Of a stretch of 19,389 bases of DNA, positions 1 through 7,372 are shown piece by piece. The translations under genes and the position numbers were made by a program. The notes under the pieces were generated by a model. It searched no databases, was not told the DNA's origin, and worked only from the letters and a program-made list of their open reading frames with translations. This DNA is from an uncultured Prevotella sp. Its GTDB lineage: Bacteria; Bacteroidota; Bacteroidia; Bacteroidales; Bacteroidaceae. The number at the start of each line of letters is the position of its first letter. Within the stretch, counting starts at the first letter, position 1. The DNA is taken from positions 1 to 19,389 of the forward strand of contig CAKMOD010000081.1 of NCBI GenBank assembly GCA_927910885.1, written 5' to 3'.

Positions 1-119
1 AAATCGATGTATGAAAAATTTGGACATTGCTACCTCTCTTAAGATAGTAAGGATATAAAGACTTACTTATATAGGAATGCTTACCATATTGTGACACATT
101 TTGAATCTATCATAAACAA

Positions 120-153
120 AAAGTCCATAAACTCTTAAAGAGTCTATGGACTT
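120..153 (-). terminator. rpsP terminator
   Basis: An inverted repeat pairs 121-136 with 138-153 with one mismatch in 16 positions (AAGTCCATA and ACTCTT against their complements). Read leftward it ends in a T-rich run (complement of the A-rich 114-122). It lies about 20 bp after the rpsP stop, so it is a convincing Rho-independent terminator for rpsP. The first 110 bp of the window, beyond it, show no gene. Confidence 0.85.
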
Positions 154-175
154 ATGCTTTAATTGCGAGCGAGGG

Positions 176-721
176 TTATGCCTCTGCTGGTGTCTCCTCT
201 GCAGGAGCCTCAGAAGATGTATCCTCAGCAGCCTGAGCTACCTCAGCCTGTGCTGCAACAGCAGCAGCCTTCTTGTCTGCGATCTTCTTAGCAATAGCCT
301 CGTTAACCTTCTTCTCAGCCTCGAGGTTCTGAGCAGCAGCAGCCTTCTTCGCATCGGTTACCTTCTTCTCAACAGCCTCTGTAGCTGCATCCTTAGCCTG
401 CTTCCAAGCGTCAAACTTCTGCTGACATGCAGCCTCATCGAATGCACCCTTCTTAACACCACCACGGAGGTGCTTCATCAAGTAAACGCCCTCACCCTTA
501 AGGATGTTACGAGCAGTGTCTGTTGGCTGAGCACCAGTCTCAACCCAGTAAAGAGCACGTTCAAAATTCAAATCTACTGTGGCTGGATTGGTGTTAGGGT
601 TATAAGTACCAATCTTCTCAGTAAACTTACCATCACGTGGTGCACGAGCGTCAGCGATTACGATGCTGTAGAAAGCATAGTTCTTACGACCACCGCGCTG
701 CAATCTGATTTTTGTTGCCAT
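176..721 (-). CDS. rpsP: 30S ribosomal protein S16
   Basis: This is ribosomal protein S16 of the small subunit, an early-assembly protein that binds 16S rRNA. The first 80 or so residues are the conserved domain (MATKIRLQRGGRK start, then IADARAPRDGKFTEKIGTYN). From about residue 95 on there is a long low-complexity tail rich in Ala, Lys and Glu, making 181 aa compared with about 80-90 aa in E. coli; such tails are usual for S16 of Bacteroidetes. The gene appears monocistronic, with its own promoter (783-814), a structured leader and a terminator (120-153). The usual partners rimM and trmD are not next to it. The ATG at 721 begins exactly at the conserved N-terminus. Confidence 0.97.
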   Translation of the reverse strand: MATKIRLQRGGRKNYAFYSIVIADARAPRDGKFTEKIGTYNPNTNPATVDLNFERALYWVETGAQPTDTARNILKGEGVYLMKHLRGGVKKGAFDEAACQQKFDAWKQAKDAATEAVEKKVTDAKKAAAAQNLEAEKKVNEAIAKKIADKKAAAVAAQAEVAQAAEDTSSEAPAEETPAEA

Positions 722-758
722 AATTCTTTAATAAATATTTTAAAGGTTTGAATTTAAT

Positions 759-777
759 GCTGCCATCTCGTGACAGC
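759..777 (-). promoter_or_regulatory. 5'-end hairpin in rpsP leader
   Basis: On the leftward transcript GCUGUC pairs with GGCAGC (six pairs, one of them G-U) around a seven-base loop ACGAGAU. It would sit within the first 20 or so nucleotides of the roughly 55-nt rpsP leader. It could protect the 5' end or take part in ribosomal-protein autoregulation; the sequence does not decide which. Confidence 0.4.
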
Positions 778-782
778 GACTG

Positions 783-814
783 CAAAATTACTTCTTTTTT
801 TTCTAATAGCCAAA
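783..814 (-). promoter_or_regulatory. rpsP promoter
   Basis: On the minus strand TTTG (814-811) is followed after exactly 20 bp by TAATTTTG (790-783), a full match to the Bacteroidetes housekeeping promoter (-33 TTTG, -7 TAnnTTTG). Transcription would start near 779, giving a leader of about 55 nt before rpsP. Confidence 0.8.
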
Positions 815-912
815 TAATCTGATGATTATATTAAAGCTACAACGATTATTTCTTAATATCAATACGGCTTATCTACAATTGGTTTCAAAGCATGATAGCC
901 GTCAAAACTAAA

Positions 913-1708
913 TCATCTTACTGTAATATGAAAACAGCCTTGACGCTTCTCATGCTTTATAAAGCATCGTCCTTGCGAACGTAAGTCATTCAGCACCTCA
1001 CTTAATACCCATTTAAGTGTATCGTTTGTCACAGGGCGAGTAACCGAAGCATACTTATTATAAGCTATATCAAAGGTTGTACCATACAAGTGACAACTAT
1101 TCTCTGTTGCATTATGATTATACCGACGAAGTTTATCAACATCTTCCTTTGTTCTCAATACGCTTGATATTAAGATTTTATTGATAGGCACTCCCTTTGT
1201 CTGCAAGCTATCCATAAAGTTGCGAGCAATATCCTGAAGCAAGATAGCAGCACGTGGCACAAGGTATGGTATACTACTATTCAGCTTCTTCATTTTATAA
1301 TATGGGTTACTGCCAACATATACCAACTCACTCTTACGTTTCTCAGCATCAGTACGATCAGCAACAGCCTTTACACCATAGCGCAAGGCAGCCTCAAGCT
1401 GTTGTGGCTGTGAATCTGGAAAGCTCTCCTCATAATCTCTTACACCAATGATTTTATTTTTTTTCTGTGAACCATCTGATTTAAAGAAATGAGACATCTT
1501 AATATTACTTGGAGTTGATTGAGCTTTAATCTTAGCTGAGTCAACTTTTTCTATGGTACGAGTACTATCACCATCAACATTAGATAATACTTTCATCCTA
1601 TCATGAGCAATAGACGGAAACAGTAACCTTATGATGGCTAAAAGAAAAAGTTATAGCAATGAAGCCCAATAAAAATCGATTCTTTGTTATCTTCTTTTTT
1701 TGTTTCAT
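913..1708 (-). CDS. DUF5715 family protein, M15-peptidase-like; frameshifted near the N-terminus
   Basis: The intact reading frame (1596 to 913, 227 aa) looks like a DUF5715 protein. I infer that the real start is the ATG at 1708: it encodes a basic segment and a hydrophobic helix (MKQKKKITKN, then RFLLGFIAIT). Removing one base in the A5/A4 tract at 1640-1649 joins this to FLLAIIRLLFPSIAHDRMKV in the downstream frame, giving about 264 aa with one N-terminal membrane anchor. Numbered from the ATG at 1596, residues 144-176 read SSVLRT, then an H-x6-D motif (H169, D176 in HLYGTTFD), with a last His at 223 (CFHI). That resembles the zinc motif of M15/VanY-type peptidases (SxHxxGxAxD, then a later His), so a periplasmic peptidoglycan-processing role is possible but not proven. 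The frameshift may be a sequencing error. Confidence 0.75.
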
Positions 1709-1713
1709 TGATA

Positions 1714-1721
1714 CAAAGGTA
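1714..1721 (-). promoter_or_regulatory. -7 promoter element of the DUF5715 gene
   Basis: TACCTTTG on the minus strand, a TAnnTTTG match, lies only five bases before the inferred ATG at 1708. No clear -33 TTTG is seen at the right distance. The mRNA would have a leader of only a few nucleotides. Confidence 0.5.
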
Positions 1722-1760
1722 ATAAGTTTTTGCTGATTGCGAATTATGAATTAAGAATAA

Positions 1761-1792
1761 TTTGTAAGTATCATTATTTTATAGTAACTTTG
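1761..1792 (+). promoter_or_regulatory. phoH-purC promoter
   Basis: TTTG (1761-1764), a 20-bp spacer and TAACTTTG (1785-1792) match the Bacteroidetes promoter consensus exactly. The start of transcription would be near 1796-1799, about 20 nt before the phoH start codon. Confidence 0.8.
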
Positions 1793-1817
1793 CGAACAAA
1801 TATAAAGTAGAAAAAAA

Positions 1818-2765
1818 TTGATAGAAAAGCATATAGTTCTTGAAGATATAGACCCAGTGGTCTTCTATGGGGTTGGCAATGTCCACCTCCAGATGATAAA
1901 GTCGCTCTTCCCTAAGCTAAGGATTGTTGCAAGAGACAACGTTATCCGCATCTTAGGCGATGAAGAGGAGATGGTAAAGATTGAAGAAGACATTGAAACC
2001 ATGCGTAAGCATGTGGAGCGGTATAACACCATTACAGAAGAGGACATCCTTGATATCGTGAAAGGTCGTAAGACCAAAGCTGATGCGGTAAAGGACGTCC
2101 TTGTTTATTCTGTATCAGGCAGACCAATCAAAGGTCGTTCGGAGCATCAGCAGCAACTGATTGATGCCTTCGAAAAAAATGATATGATATTTGCAGTTGG
2201 ACCAGCGGGAACAGGTAAGACTTACCTCAGCATAGCTTTAGCAGTAAAAGCCCTTAAGGAAAAAGCCGCAAAGAAGATTATCTTATCACGTCCAGCCGTT
2301 GAAGCTGGTGAGAAACTTGGCTTCCTTCCGGGTGACATGAAGGATAAGATTGATCCCTATCTGCAACCTCTTTATGATGCGTTAGAGGATATGATCCCTG
2401 CTGTCAAGCTACAAGACATGATGGATAAGCACATCATTCAGATTGCACCATTGGCATTCATGCGAGGACGAACACTAAGCGACGCTGTGGTAATCCTCGA
2501 CGAAGCACAGAACACAACACCAGCACAAATCCGTATGTTCTTAACACGTATGGGCTGGAACACAAAGATGGTAATTACGGGTGACCTTACACAGATAGAC
2601 CTCCCACATGCTGAAAAGAGTGGATTAAAAGAAGCTCTTTCTATTCTAAGTGGCGTGGATGATATCTCGGTCATCCATCTTGATAAAAAAGACATTGTAA
2701 GACACAAATTAGTTACGCGTATCGTGAACGCCTACGAAGCACACGATAAGGCTAACAAGAGATAG
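1818..2765 (+). CDS. phoH: PhoH family ATPase
   Basis: A 315-aa PhoH-like P-loop NTPase, a widespread cytoplasmic protein linked to RNA metabolism and phosphate stress, with no settled reaction. Residues 1-80 form the N-terminal KH-like region (GVGNVHLQMIKSLFPKLRI). The Walker A motif is GPAGTGKT at 128-135, Walker B is VVILDEAQN at 224-232, and the sensor-like VITGDLTQID is at 252-261. The start is a TTG at 1818: the frame has a stop at 1803-1805 and no ATG between, and MIEKHIVLED matches what the family begins with. It has its own promoter and is followed 21 bp later by purC, so the two are probably co-transcribed. Confidence 0.93.
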   Translation: MIEKHIVLEDIDPVVFYGVGNVHLQMIKSLFPKLRIVARDNVIRILGDEEEMVKIEEDIETMRKHVERYNTITEEDILDIVKGRKTKADAVKDVLVYSVSGRPIKGRSEHQQQLIDAFEKNDMIFAVGPAGTGKTYLSIALAVKALKEKAAKKIILSRPAVEAGEKLGFLPGDMKDKIDPYLQPLYDALEDMIPAVKLQDMMDKHIIQIAPLAFMRGRTLSDAVVILDEAQNTTPAQIRMFLTRMGWNTKMVITGDLTQIDLPHAEKSGLKEALSILSGVDDISVIHLDKKDIVRHKLVTRIVNAYEAHDKANKR

Positions 2766-2786
2766 GACTCTATAAACATAAAAACA

Positions 2787-3736
2787 ATGAAAGCATTAAC
2801 AAAGACTGAATTCCATTTCGATGGACAGAAGAGTGTGTATCACGGCAAAGTACGTGATGTGTATGACATCAACGACGATCTTATCGTCATGGTAGCTACG
2901 ACCGAATCTCAGCATTCGACGTCGTTCTGCCAAAGGGAATACCGTTCAAAGGACAAGTTTTGAACCAGATTGCTGCCAAGTTCCTTGACCTGACAACAGA
3001 TATCTGTCCTAACTGGAAGTTGGCTACTCCTGATCCAATGGTAACTGTTGGTCTGAAGTGTGAAGGCTTTCGTGTTGAAATGATTATCCGTTCAATTCTT
3101 ACTGGTTCTGCATGGCGTGCTTATAAAGACGGATGTCGCGAGATTTGTGGTGTAAAGCTTCCTGATGGTATGCGTGAGAACGAGCGTTTCCCAGAGCCAA
3201 TCGTTACTCCAACTACCAAGGCTGACGAGGGTCACGATATGAATATCTCTAAGGAAGAGATTATCGAGCAGGGTATTGTTTCTGCAGAAGACTATGCAAT
3301 CATCGAAGACTGGACCCGCAAACTCTTTGCACGTGGTCAGGAGATTGCTGCTAAGCAGGGCTTAATTCTCGTTGATACAAAGTATGAATTCGGTAAGCGT
3401 GATGGTCAGTGCTACCTCATTGATGAGATTCACACACCAGACTCAAGCCGCTACTTCTATGCAGAAGGTTACGAGGAGAAACTTGAAAAGGGTGAGCCAC
3501 AGAAACAACTTTCAAAAGAGTTTGTTCGTCAGTGGCTTATTGAGCACAACTTTATGAATGAGCCAGGACAGACAATGCCTGAGATTACAGAAGAATATGC
3601 AGAAAGCGTTAGCGACCGCTATATCGAGCTTTACGAGCATATCACAGGCGAGAAGTTTGATAAGGCTGTTGAAGACGGTGATATTGCTGCACGCATTGAG
3701 AAGAATGTAAAGCAGTATCTGGCTTCAAGAAAGTAA
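2787..3736 (+). CDS. purC: SAICAR synthase (purine biosynthesis), with a 1-base frameshift
   Basis: Phosphoribosylaminoimidazole-succinocarboxamide synthase joins CAIR and aspartate using ATP in de novo purine synthesis. The ATG at 2787 begins MKALTKTEFHF and reads GKVRDVYD, then VMVAT. After that the frame breaks: one base is missing at 2900/2901. Restoring a G gives VATDRISAFDVVLPKG, the family's conserved block, and then runs unbroken through EGFRVEMIIRSILTGSAW and CYLIDEIHTPDSSRYF to the stop at 3736. The repaired protein is 316 aa, a normal length for this group. The rest of the gene shows no other damage, so an assembly error or very recent mutation is likely. If real, the strain would lose PurC unless another copy exists. 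Confidence 0.9.
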
Positions 3737-3749
3737 AATGATAAATACA

Positions 3750-3866
3750 AATTCATAATTCTAAGTTCTATATTTTGATTAGAACTATTCAGTGATTAAT
3801 CTCTAATATACCCCTATAGCATATCAAAGAATAGTAATCATAATTATGAATTTAGAATTATGAATT
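3750..3866. repeat. Inverted repeat between purC and ubiE
   Basis: AATTCATAATTCTAA at 3750-3764 is repeated in inverted orientation as TTAGAATTATGAATT at 3852-3866, a perfect 15-bp match. The right arm runs into further direct copies of GAATTATGAATT up to about 3874. The same GAATTATGAATTA word occurs at about 1741-1753 before phoH. It may be a small non-coding repeat element; no transposase is present. Confidence 0.55.
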
Positions 3867-3882
3867 ATGAATTAAAAGAATT

Positions 3883-4617
3883 ATGTACGAGCAGGAAAAG
3901 ATTAAACCTTATGATGGTGATGGCGAGAAAGGCAAACTCATAGCAGAGATGTTTGACAATATCGCCCCAACTTACGACACACTAAATCATCGTCTTTCTG
4001 GAAACATTGATAAGGGATGGCGTAAGAAGGCTATCCATCAATTGCTGCCCTTCCGTCCAAAGCAGATGCTTGACATTGCTACAGGAACTGGCGACTTCGC
4101 CATTCTTGCAGCTAACGAACTGAAGCCAGAACATCTTATCGGTGCAGATATTTCTGAAGGAATGATGGCTATCGGTCGTGAGAAGGTGAAGGCTGCAGGA
4201 CTGAGTGATGTCATTTCCTTCCAGAAAGAAGACTGCCTCAACCTTTCTTTTCCTGACAATACGTTTGATGCTGTGACAGCAGCATTCGGAATTCGTAATT
4301 TCCAGAACCTCGACAAGGGACTTGCCGAGATTTGTCGCGTGTTAAAAAAAGGCGGACATCTGAGCATTGTAGAACTGACAACACCAGTCAAATTCCCTAT
4401 GAAGCAGCTTTTCCGCATCTATTCTAACACATTCCTACTCAATTACGCTAAATTTATCTCAAAAGATAAAAGTGCATACGAATACCTTAACAAGACTGTT
4501 GAGGCATTCCCACAAGGCGAAAAGATGATGGAGATATTCCAAAAGGCTGGCTTTGCGAAAAGCTCTTTCCGCCGATTAACTTTCGGTATCTGTACGATGT
4601 ATTTCGCTGAAAAATAA
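3883..4617 (+). CDS. ubiE: Demethylmenaquinone methyltransferase (MenG/UbiE)
   Basis: A 244-aa SAM-dependent methyltransferase that methylates the quinone ring in the last step of menaquinone synthesis; in an anaerobic Bacteroidales the substrate is expected to be demethylmenaquinone, so menG is an equally apt name. Family signatures are visible: MFDNIAPTYDTLNHRLSGNID at 23-43, the SAM motif LDIATGTGDFAI at 63-74, ADISEGMM at 88-95, and the UbiE block TAAFGIRNFQNLDKGL at 132-147. Length and start match the family. It follows purC in the same direction after a 146-bp repeat-rich gap, so it may have its own promoter. Confidence 0.95.
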   Translation: MYEQEKIKPYDGDGEKGKLIAEMFDNIAPTYDTLNHRLSGNIDKGWRKKAIHQLLPFRPKQMLDIATGTGDFAILAANELKPEHLIGADISEGMMAIGREKVKAAGLSDVISFQKEDCLNLSFPDNTFDAVTAAFGIRNFQNLDKGLAEICRVLKKGGHLSIVELTTPVKFPMKQLFRIYSNTFLLNYAKFISKDKSAYEYLNKTVEAFPQGEKMMEIFQKAGFAKSSFRRLTFGICTMYFAEK

Positions 4618-4699
4618 GAATCTTTTGAGATATAGACTTATACAGTCCTACTAAAATAAGGAGAGATTATTAGACATATTATCAATATAGTTTTGATTT

Positions 4700-4792
4700 C
4701 GTTTTCCTGTCACATTTAACATTTCACTTTAAACTACTGTAAAACAGATTATTAAGTGACTAATTAGAATGATAGAAGTGACAGGAAATTCG
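4700..4792. repeat. Large imperfect palindrome between ubiE and aroE
   Basis: TTTCCTGTCAC at 4703-4713 and GTGACAGGAAA at 4778-4788 are perfect inverted copies. Nested inside are TCACTTtAA (4724-4732) against TTAAGTGA (4752-4759), and CTGT (4737-4740) against ACAG (4744-4747). Together they make a roughly 90-bp stem-rich element in the 241-bp gap upstream of aroE. It could be a terminator-like or MITE-like repeat; it lacks a clean T-tract. Confidence 0.55.
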
Positions 4793-4858
4793 TTTATAAG
4801 TGGAATATCATTCGAAACAGCGGATAAACAAAAATAATTTATAGAACAAGGTAAAGAT

Positions 4859-5611
4859 ATGGACAAGTATGGACTAATTGGCTACCCATTAGGGCATTCA
4901 TTCTCTATTGGCTATTTCAATGAGAAATTCGAAAATGAACAAATCAATGCCCAATACATCAACTTTGAAATTCCATCAATAGAGGATTTCAAAGAGGTAA
5001 TTGATGCTAATCCTCAATTACGTGGACTGAATGTGACCATTCCTTATAAGGAGCAGGTAATTCCTTACCTTGATAGTCTTAGTCCAGAAGCTAAAGCTAT
5101 TGGTGCTGTAAATGTTATTCGTGTCACCCATAAGGGTAATAAAACGATACTTAAAGGATTCAACAGTGATGTGATTGGCTTCACACATAGTATTGAACCT
5201 TTACTTGAACGCCACCACAAAAAGGCTCTCATTCTCGGTACGGGTGGCGCATCAAAGGCTGTCAACTATGGTTTAAAGTCGCTCGGACTGGAAACCAAGT
5301 TCGTATCACGTACCAAACGAGCTGACTTCTTAACCTATGAAGAGATAACTCCCGAGATTATCCGTGAGTATAATGTTATCATCAACTGTACTCCACTCGG
5401 TATGTACCCAAACACTGAGGTATGCCCCCCACTCCCATACGAGGCTATGGATAGTCATACTTTACTTTATGACTTGCTTTATAACCCTGATGAAACCTTA
5501 TTTATGGCAAAGGGTCGCGAGCATGGAGCTATTGTAAAGAATGGTCTTGAAATGCTTCTGCTACAGGCTTTCGCAAGTTGGGAGTTCTGGGAAGGAGAAG
5601 AACAAAGATAA
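4859..5611 (+). CDS. aroE: Shikimate dehydrogenase
   Basis: NADP-dependent shikimate dehydrogenase reduces 3-dehydroshikimate to shikimate in aromatic amino acid and chorismate synthesis. Substrate-binding serines lie in GYPLGHSFS (residues 8-16), the catalytic Lys is K64 in NVTIPYKEQ, the paired Asp is D104 in GFNSDVIGF, and the NADP P-loop is GTGGASKA at 127-134. At 250 aa it is a little shorter than E. coli AroE (about 270 aa), as in other Bacteroidetes. The ATG at 4859 gives MDKYGLIGYP, the expected N-terminus. Chorismate also feeds menaquinone, whose last enzyme is encoded just upstream, though the 241-bp gap argues against tight co-transcription. Confidence 0.96.
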   Translation: MDKYGLIGYPLGHSFSIGYFNEKFENEQINAQYINFEIPSIEDFKEVIDANPQLRGLNVTIPYKEQVIPYLDSLSPEAKAIGAVNVIRVTHKGNKTILKGFNSDVIGFTHSIEPLLERHHKKALILGTGGASKAVNYGLKSLGLETKFVSRTKRADFLTYEEITPEIIREYNVIINCTPLGMYPNTEVCPPLPYEAMDSHTLLYDLLYNPDETLFMAKGREHGAIVKNGLEMLLLQAFASWEFWEGEEQR

Positions 5612-5988
5612 AAGCCTTTTAAAAGGTAAAGAATATAAGGAAGAAGGATTAACTTTATCTTTCTTTCTTATATTTTATAGGACTATCACACGCCCCACTC
5701 CCCCTCCATTTGCCAAAGGTTTATCACAGCTCTTTTTGTTATAATTTTTCACAACCTGTTTTTGAACACATGCTCTTTTAGCTTCTAAAAGACGCCCAAT
5801 TGGCTTGCAAAAGATGCCCTTTTGAAGTCTAACTAACGCCCTTTTGAAGCCTTACTAAGCACCTTTCCAAACATACATTTACAACTAACTCATAGAAAGA
5901 GAGTTACAAAGGCTAACGAAATAGTACTCTTTCTCGCTTTATTAAGGGATTTATCAAGAAATAATGTAAATAAAATTCAGCATAACCA
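5612..5988. other. Gene-free intergenic stretch
   Basis: I find no credible coding region here between aroE and the convergent FMN/4Fe-4S gene. It holds the 22-bp-period tandem repeat at 5794-5872 and ends at the terminator hairpin at 5989-6028. A short open frame running past the aroE stop to about 5744 has no recognisable features. Confidence 0.7.
5794..5872 (+). repeat. Tandem repeat with 22-bp period (GCCCTTTTGAAG type)
   Basis: Units begin at 5794, 5816 and 5838 with GCCC, exactly 22 bp apart; a fourth, degenerate unit begins at about 5860 (CACCTTT). The second and third units match at 19 of 22 positions (GCCCTTTTGAAG, then TCTAACTAAC or CCTTACTAAG). A 28-bp piece starting at 5839 recurs in inverted orientation at 19362-19389 with 25 of 28 matches, so this is a dispersed element and not local slippage alone. 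Confidence 0.8.
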
Positions 5989-6028
5989 AAATACCCTCAC
6001 CTATCTTTCCAGATAGATGAGAGTATTT
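5989..6028 (-). terminator. Terminator of the FMN/4Fe-4S gene
   Basis: AAATACCCTCACCTATCT (5989-6006) and AGATAGATGAGAGTATTT (6011-6028) form an 18-position stem with two mismatched positions, both tolerable as G-U in one orientation, around a 4-base loop. It lies 15 bp past the stop of the leftward gene. The flanks are A/T-rich on both sides, so it may act in both directions. Confidence 0.75.
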
Positions 6029-6042
6029 TATATTCTCATTAT

Positions 6043-7127
6043 TTATACCCACTTCGTTACCTTAGTTGTAGGCAACTTTAATAAACTTCCCATCGGACAA
6101 ACAAAGCGACAATAAGGACGTGGGACAAAAAACGATAACAAAATAAAGACTACAGCTATCAGAATTATTACCCAAGCTGCTGAATTAAAGACAAAAGCAA
6201 CAAATAGTTCATAATCCATCCACTGTGACCAAACACCTGCAAGCATTAAGAGCATCAATATCCAAAACAAAACCTTACGGAAGTGATCAAGATACTCTGT
6301 TGTCTGCTTACTCATCTTCCACTTATTATGATTTGCCATACCTGCTAACTCTTGTACAGAACCTAACGGACAGACGTGAGTACAATAGTAATTCTTCTTA
6401 CCAAAGAGGGGATAAACAAAAGCTGTTATCAACATGACTATTGGAATCAAAGATATCCAAACATTAATACCACCAGACATAAAACCAACAAGAACAGACC
6501 ATGAAATAAACGTACCGCCCCATAGTCCTAAAACAACAAAGTTCAACAAGAGTTGGAAAACACGATATCGTTTGTTCTTAACAAACAAAGGAATAATAGC
6601 TGCCATGAGTACAACAAATAATCCAATTATCGTCTTCGCACGTAAGTCAAGTTTATCAAAGAATGAGGTCTCCTTCACATTCTTAGCAGCGTACTGCAAA
6701 CCAGCTTTCATATTACCGATAATGGCATTTGACGTGTAAGTTGCACCTGTCACACCATCTACCTTCATAGCCAACGCTTGTTCAGTAGTTTTACCATTCC
6801 AACGACCTAACAACTCGCAGGCTTCTTGCATAAATTCTGGTGTCTCTGAATTATGTAATGCCTTCACCTGCTGTACTTTTCCTTTCTTCAAGTAAATCTC
6901 TAATGGAACAGCACCAGCAAAGCCTTTTACATCCTTTGCTAAAAAGTTGTATTGAGAACGACAGTACCATCATCCAATGTACGAAGAGTATCTATCTTAT
7001 TCTTTGTTTCTTGCTTATCCTTACTCAATACATGGTTACCCAATAGCTTTCCATCACGTTGTACTGCGGCCACAGCCAAAACCAATATGCAGGCAAATAG
7101 CAAAATTATTTGTTGTAAATTCTTCAT
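6043..7127 (-). CDS. NosR-like membrane protein: FMN-binding domain plus 4Fe-4S motifs; frameshifted
   Basis: The frame starting at 7127 (MKNLQQIILLFACILVLAVA, a membrane anchor) stops after 62 codons. One base is missing in the A5 run at 6941-6945. Adding it joins NTTF to LAKDVKGFAGAVPLEIYL and the rest, giving a 361-aa protein. In repaired numbering, a periplasmic FMN_bind domain spans about 30-160 and carries DGVTGATYT at 124-132, the kind of motif where ApbE attaches FMN to a Thr. About five membrane segments follow, with two CxxxCP motifs (C249/C253 and C340/C344) as in NosR/YccM-type 4Fe-4S proteins. I infer transmembrane electron transfer via flavin and iron-sulfur centres; the donor, acceptor and apbE are not in the window. 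It is divergent from the gcv operon. Confidence 0.85.
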
Positions 7128-7158
7128 TAAACTGATACATCTTTTATTCTGAAAATTG

Positions 7159-7166
7159 CAAAAGTA
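7159..7166 (-). promoter_or_regulatory. -7 promoter element of the FMN/4Fe-4S gene
   Basis: TACTTTTG on the minus strand matches TAnnTTTG and lies 31 bp before the ATG at 7127. A TTG at 7186-7184 is 17 bp upstream, slightly closer than the usual 19-20 bp, so the -33 assignment is uncertain. Confidence 0.5.
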
Positions 7167-7259
7167 CGAATAAATATCGAAATCAACTTAACACACACTA
7201 TATATAACTTAGCTTTTTCATACTTTAACTTTATTAACATCAAAAATCTATATTTTTAT

Positions 7260-7290
7260 TTTGTCTCTTCATCGCTTTTCTCTATATTTG
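7260..7290 (+). promoter_or_regulatory. Glycine cleavage operon promoter
   Basis: TTTG at 7260-7263, a 19-bp spacer and TATATTTG at 7283-7290 match the Bacteroidetes promoter. Transcription would start near 7294-7297, leaving a leader of about 77 nt before gcvT. Confidence 0.8.
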
Positions 7291-7304
7291 CAATCGACTT
7301 AATT

Positions 7305-7320
7305 TTTAGGTCTACCTAAA
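7305..7320. promoter_or_regulatory. Perfect palindrome in the gcv leader (operator candidate)
   Basis: TTTAGGTctACCTAAA has perfect 7-bp arms around a 2-bp centre. It lies about 10-25 bp downstream of the predicted transcription start, where a bound repressor would block the promoter. The 2-base centre is too short for a stable RNA hairpin loop, which favours a DNA operator. The cognate regulator is unknown. Confidence 0.45.
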
Positions 7321-7372
7321 CATATATTTACAGGCTACCAAACGAAGAACCAAACTTATAAACCTAAACAAT

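Noticed and set aside
146..751. Long plus-strand open frame opposite rpsP (201 codons, Leu/Ser/Cys-rich)
   Set aside because: It is the antisense shadow of the Ala/Lys-rich rpsP coding sequence; it has no recognisable domain and overlaps the gene entirely.
5794..5872. CRISPR array or insertion sequence end
   Set aside because: Units abut without spacers, and no transposase gene or terminal inverted repeats with target duplications were found.
6939..6950. Programmed ribosomal frameshift in the FMN/4Fe-4S gene or the other split genes
   Set aside because: The four sites share no slippery heptamer with a downstream stimulatory structure, and purC and lpd are not known to use recoding; single-base sequence error is simpler.
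7297..7372. Glycine riboswitch in the gcv leader
   Set aside because: The leader of about 77 nt is too short for a usual tandem aptamer and lacks the conserved glycine-aptamer core; only the DNA-like palindrome stands out.
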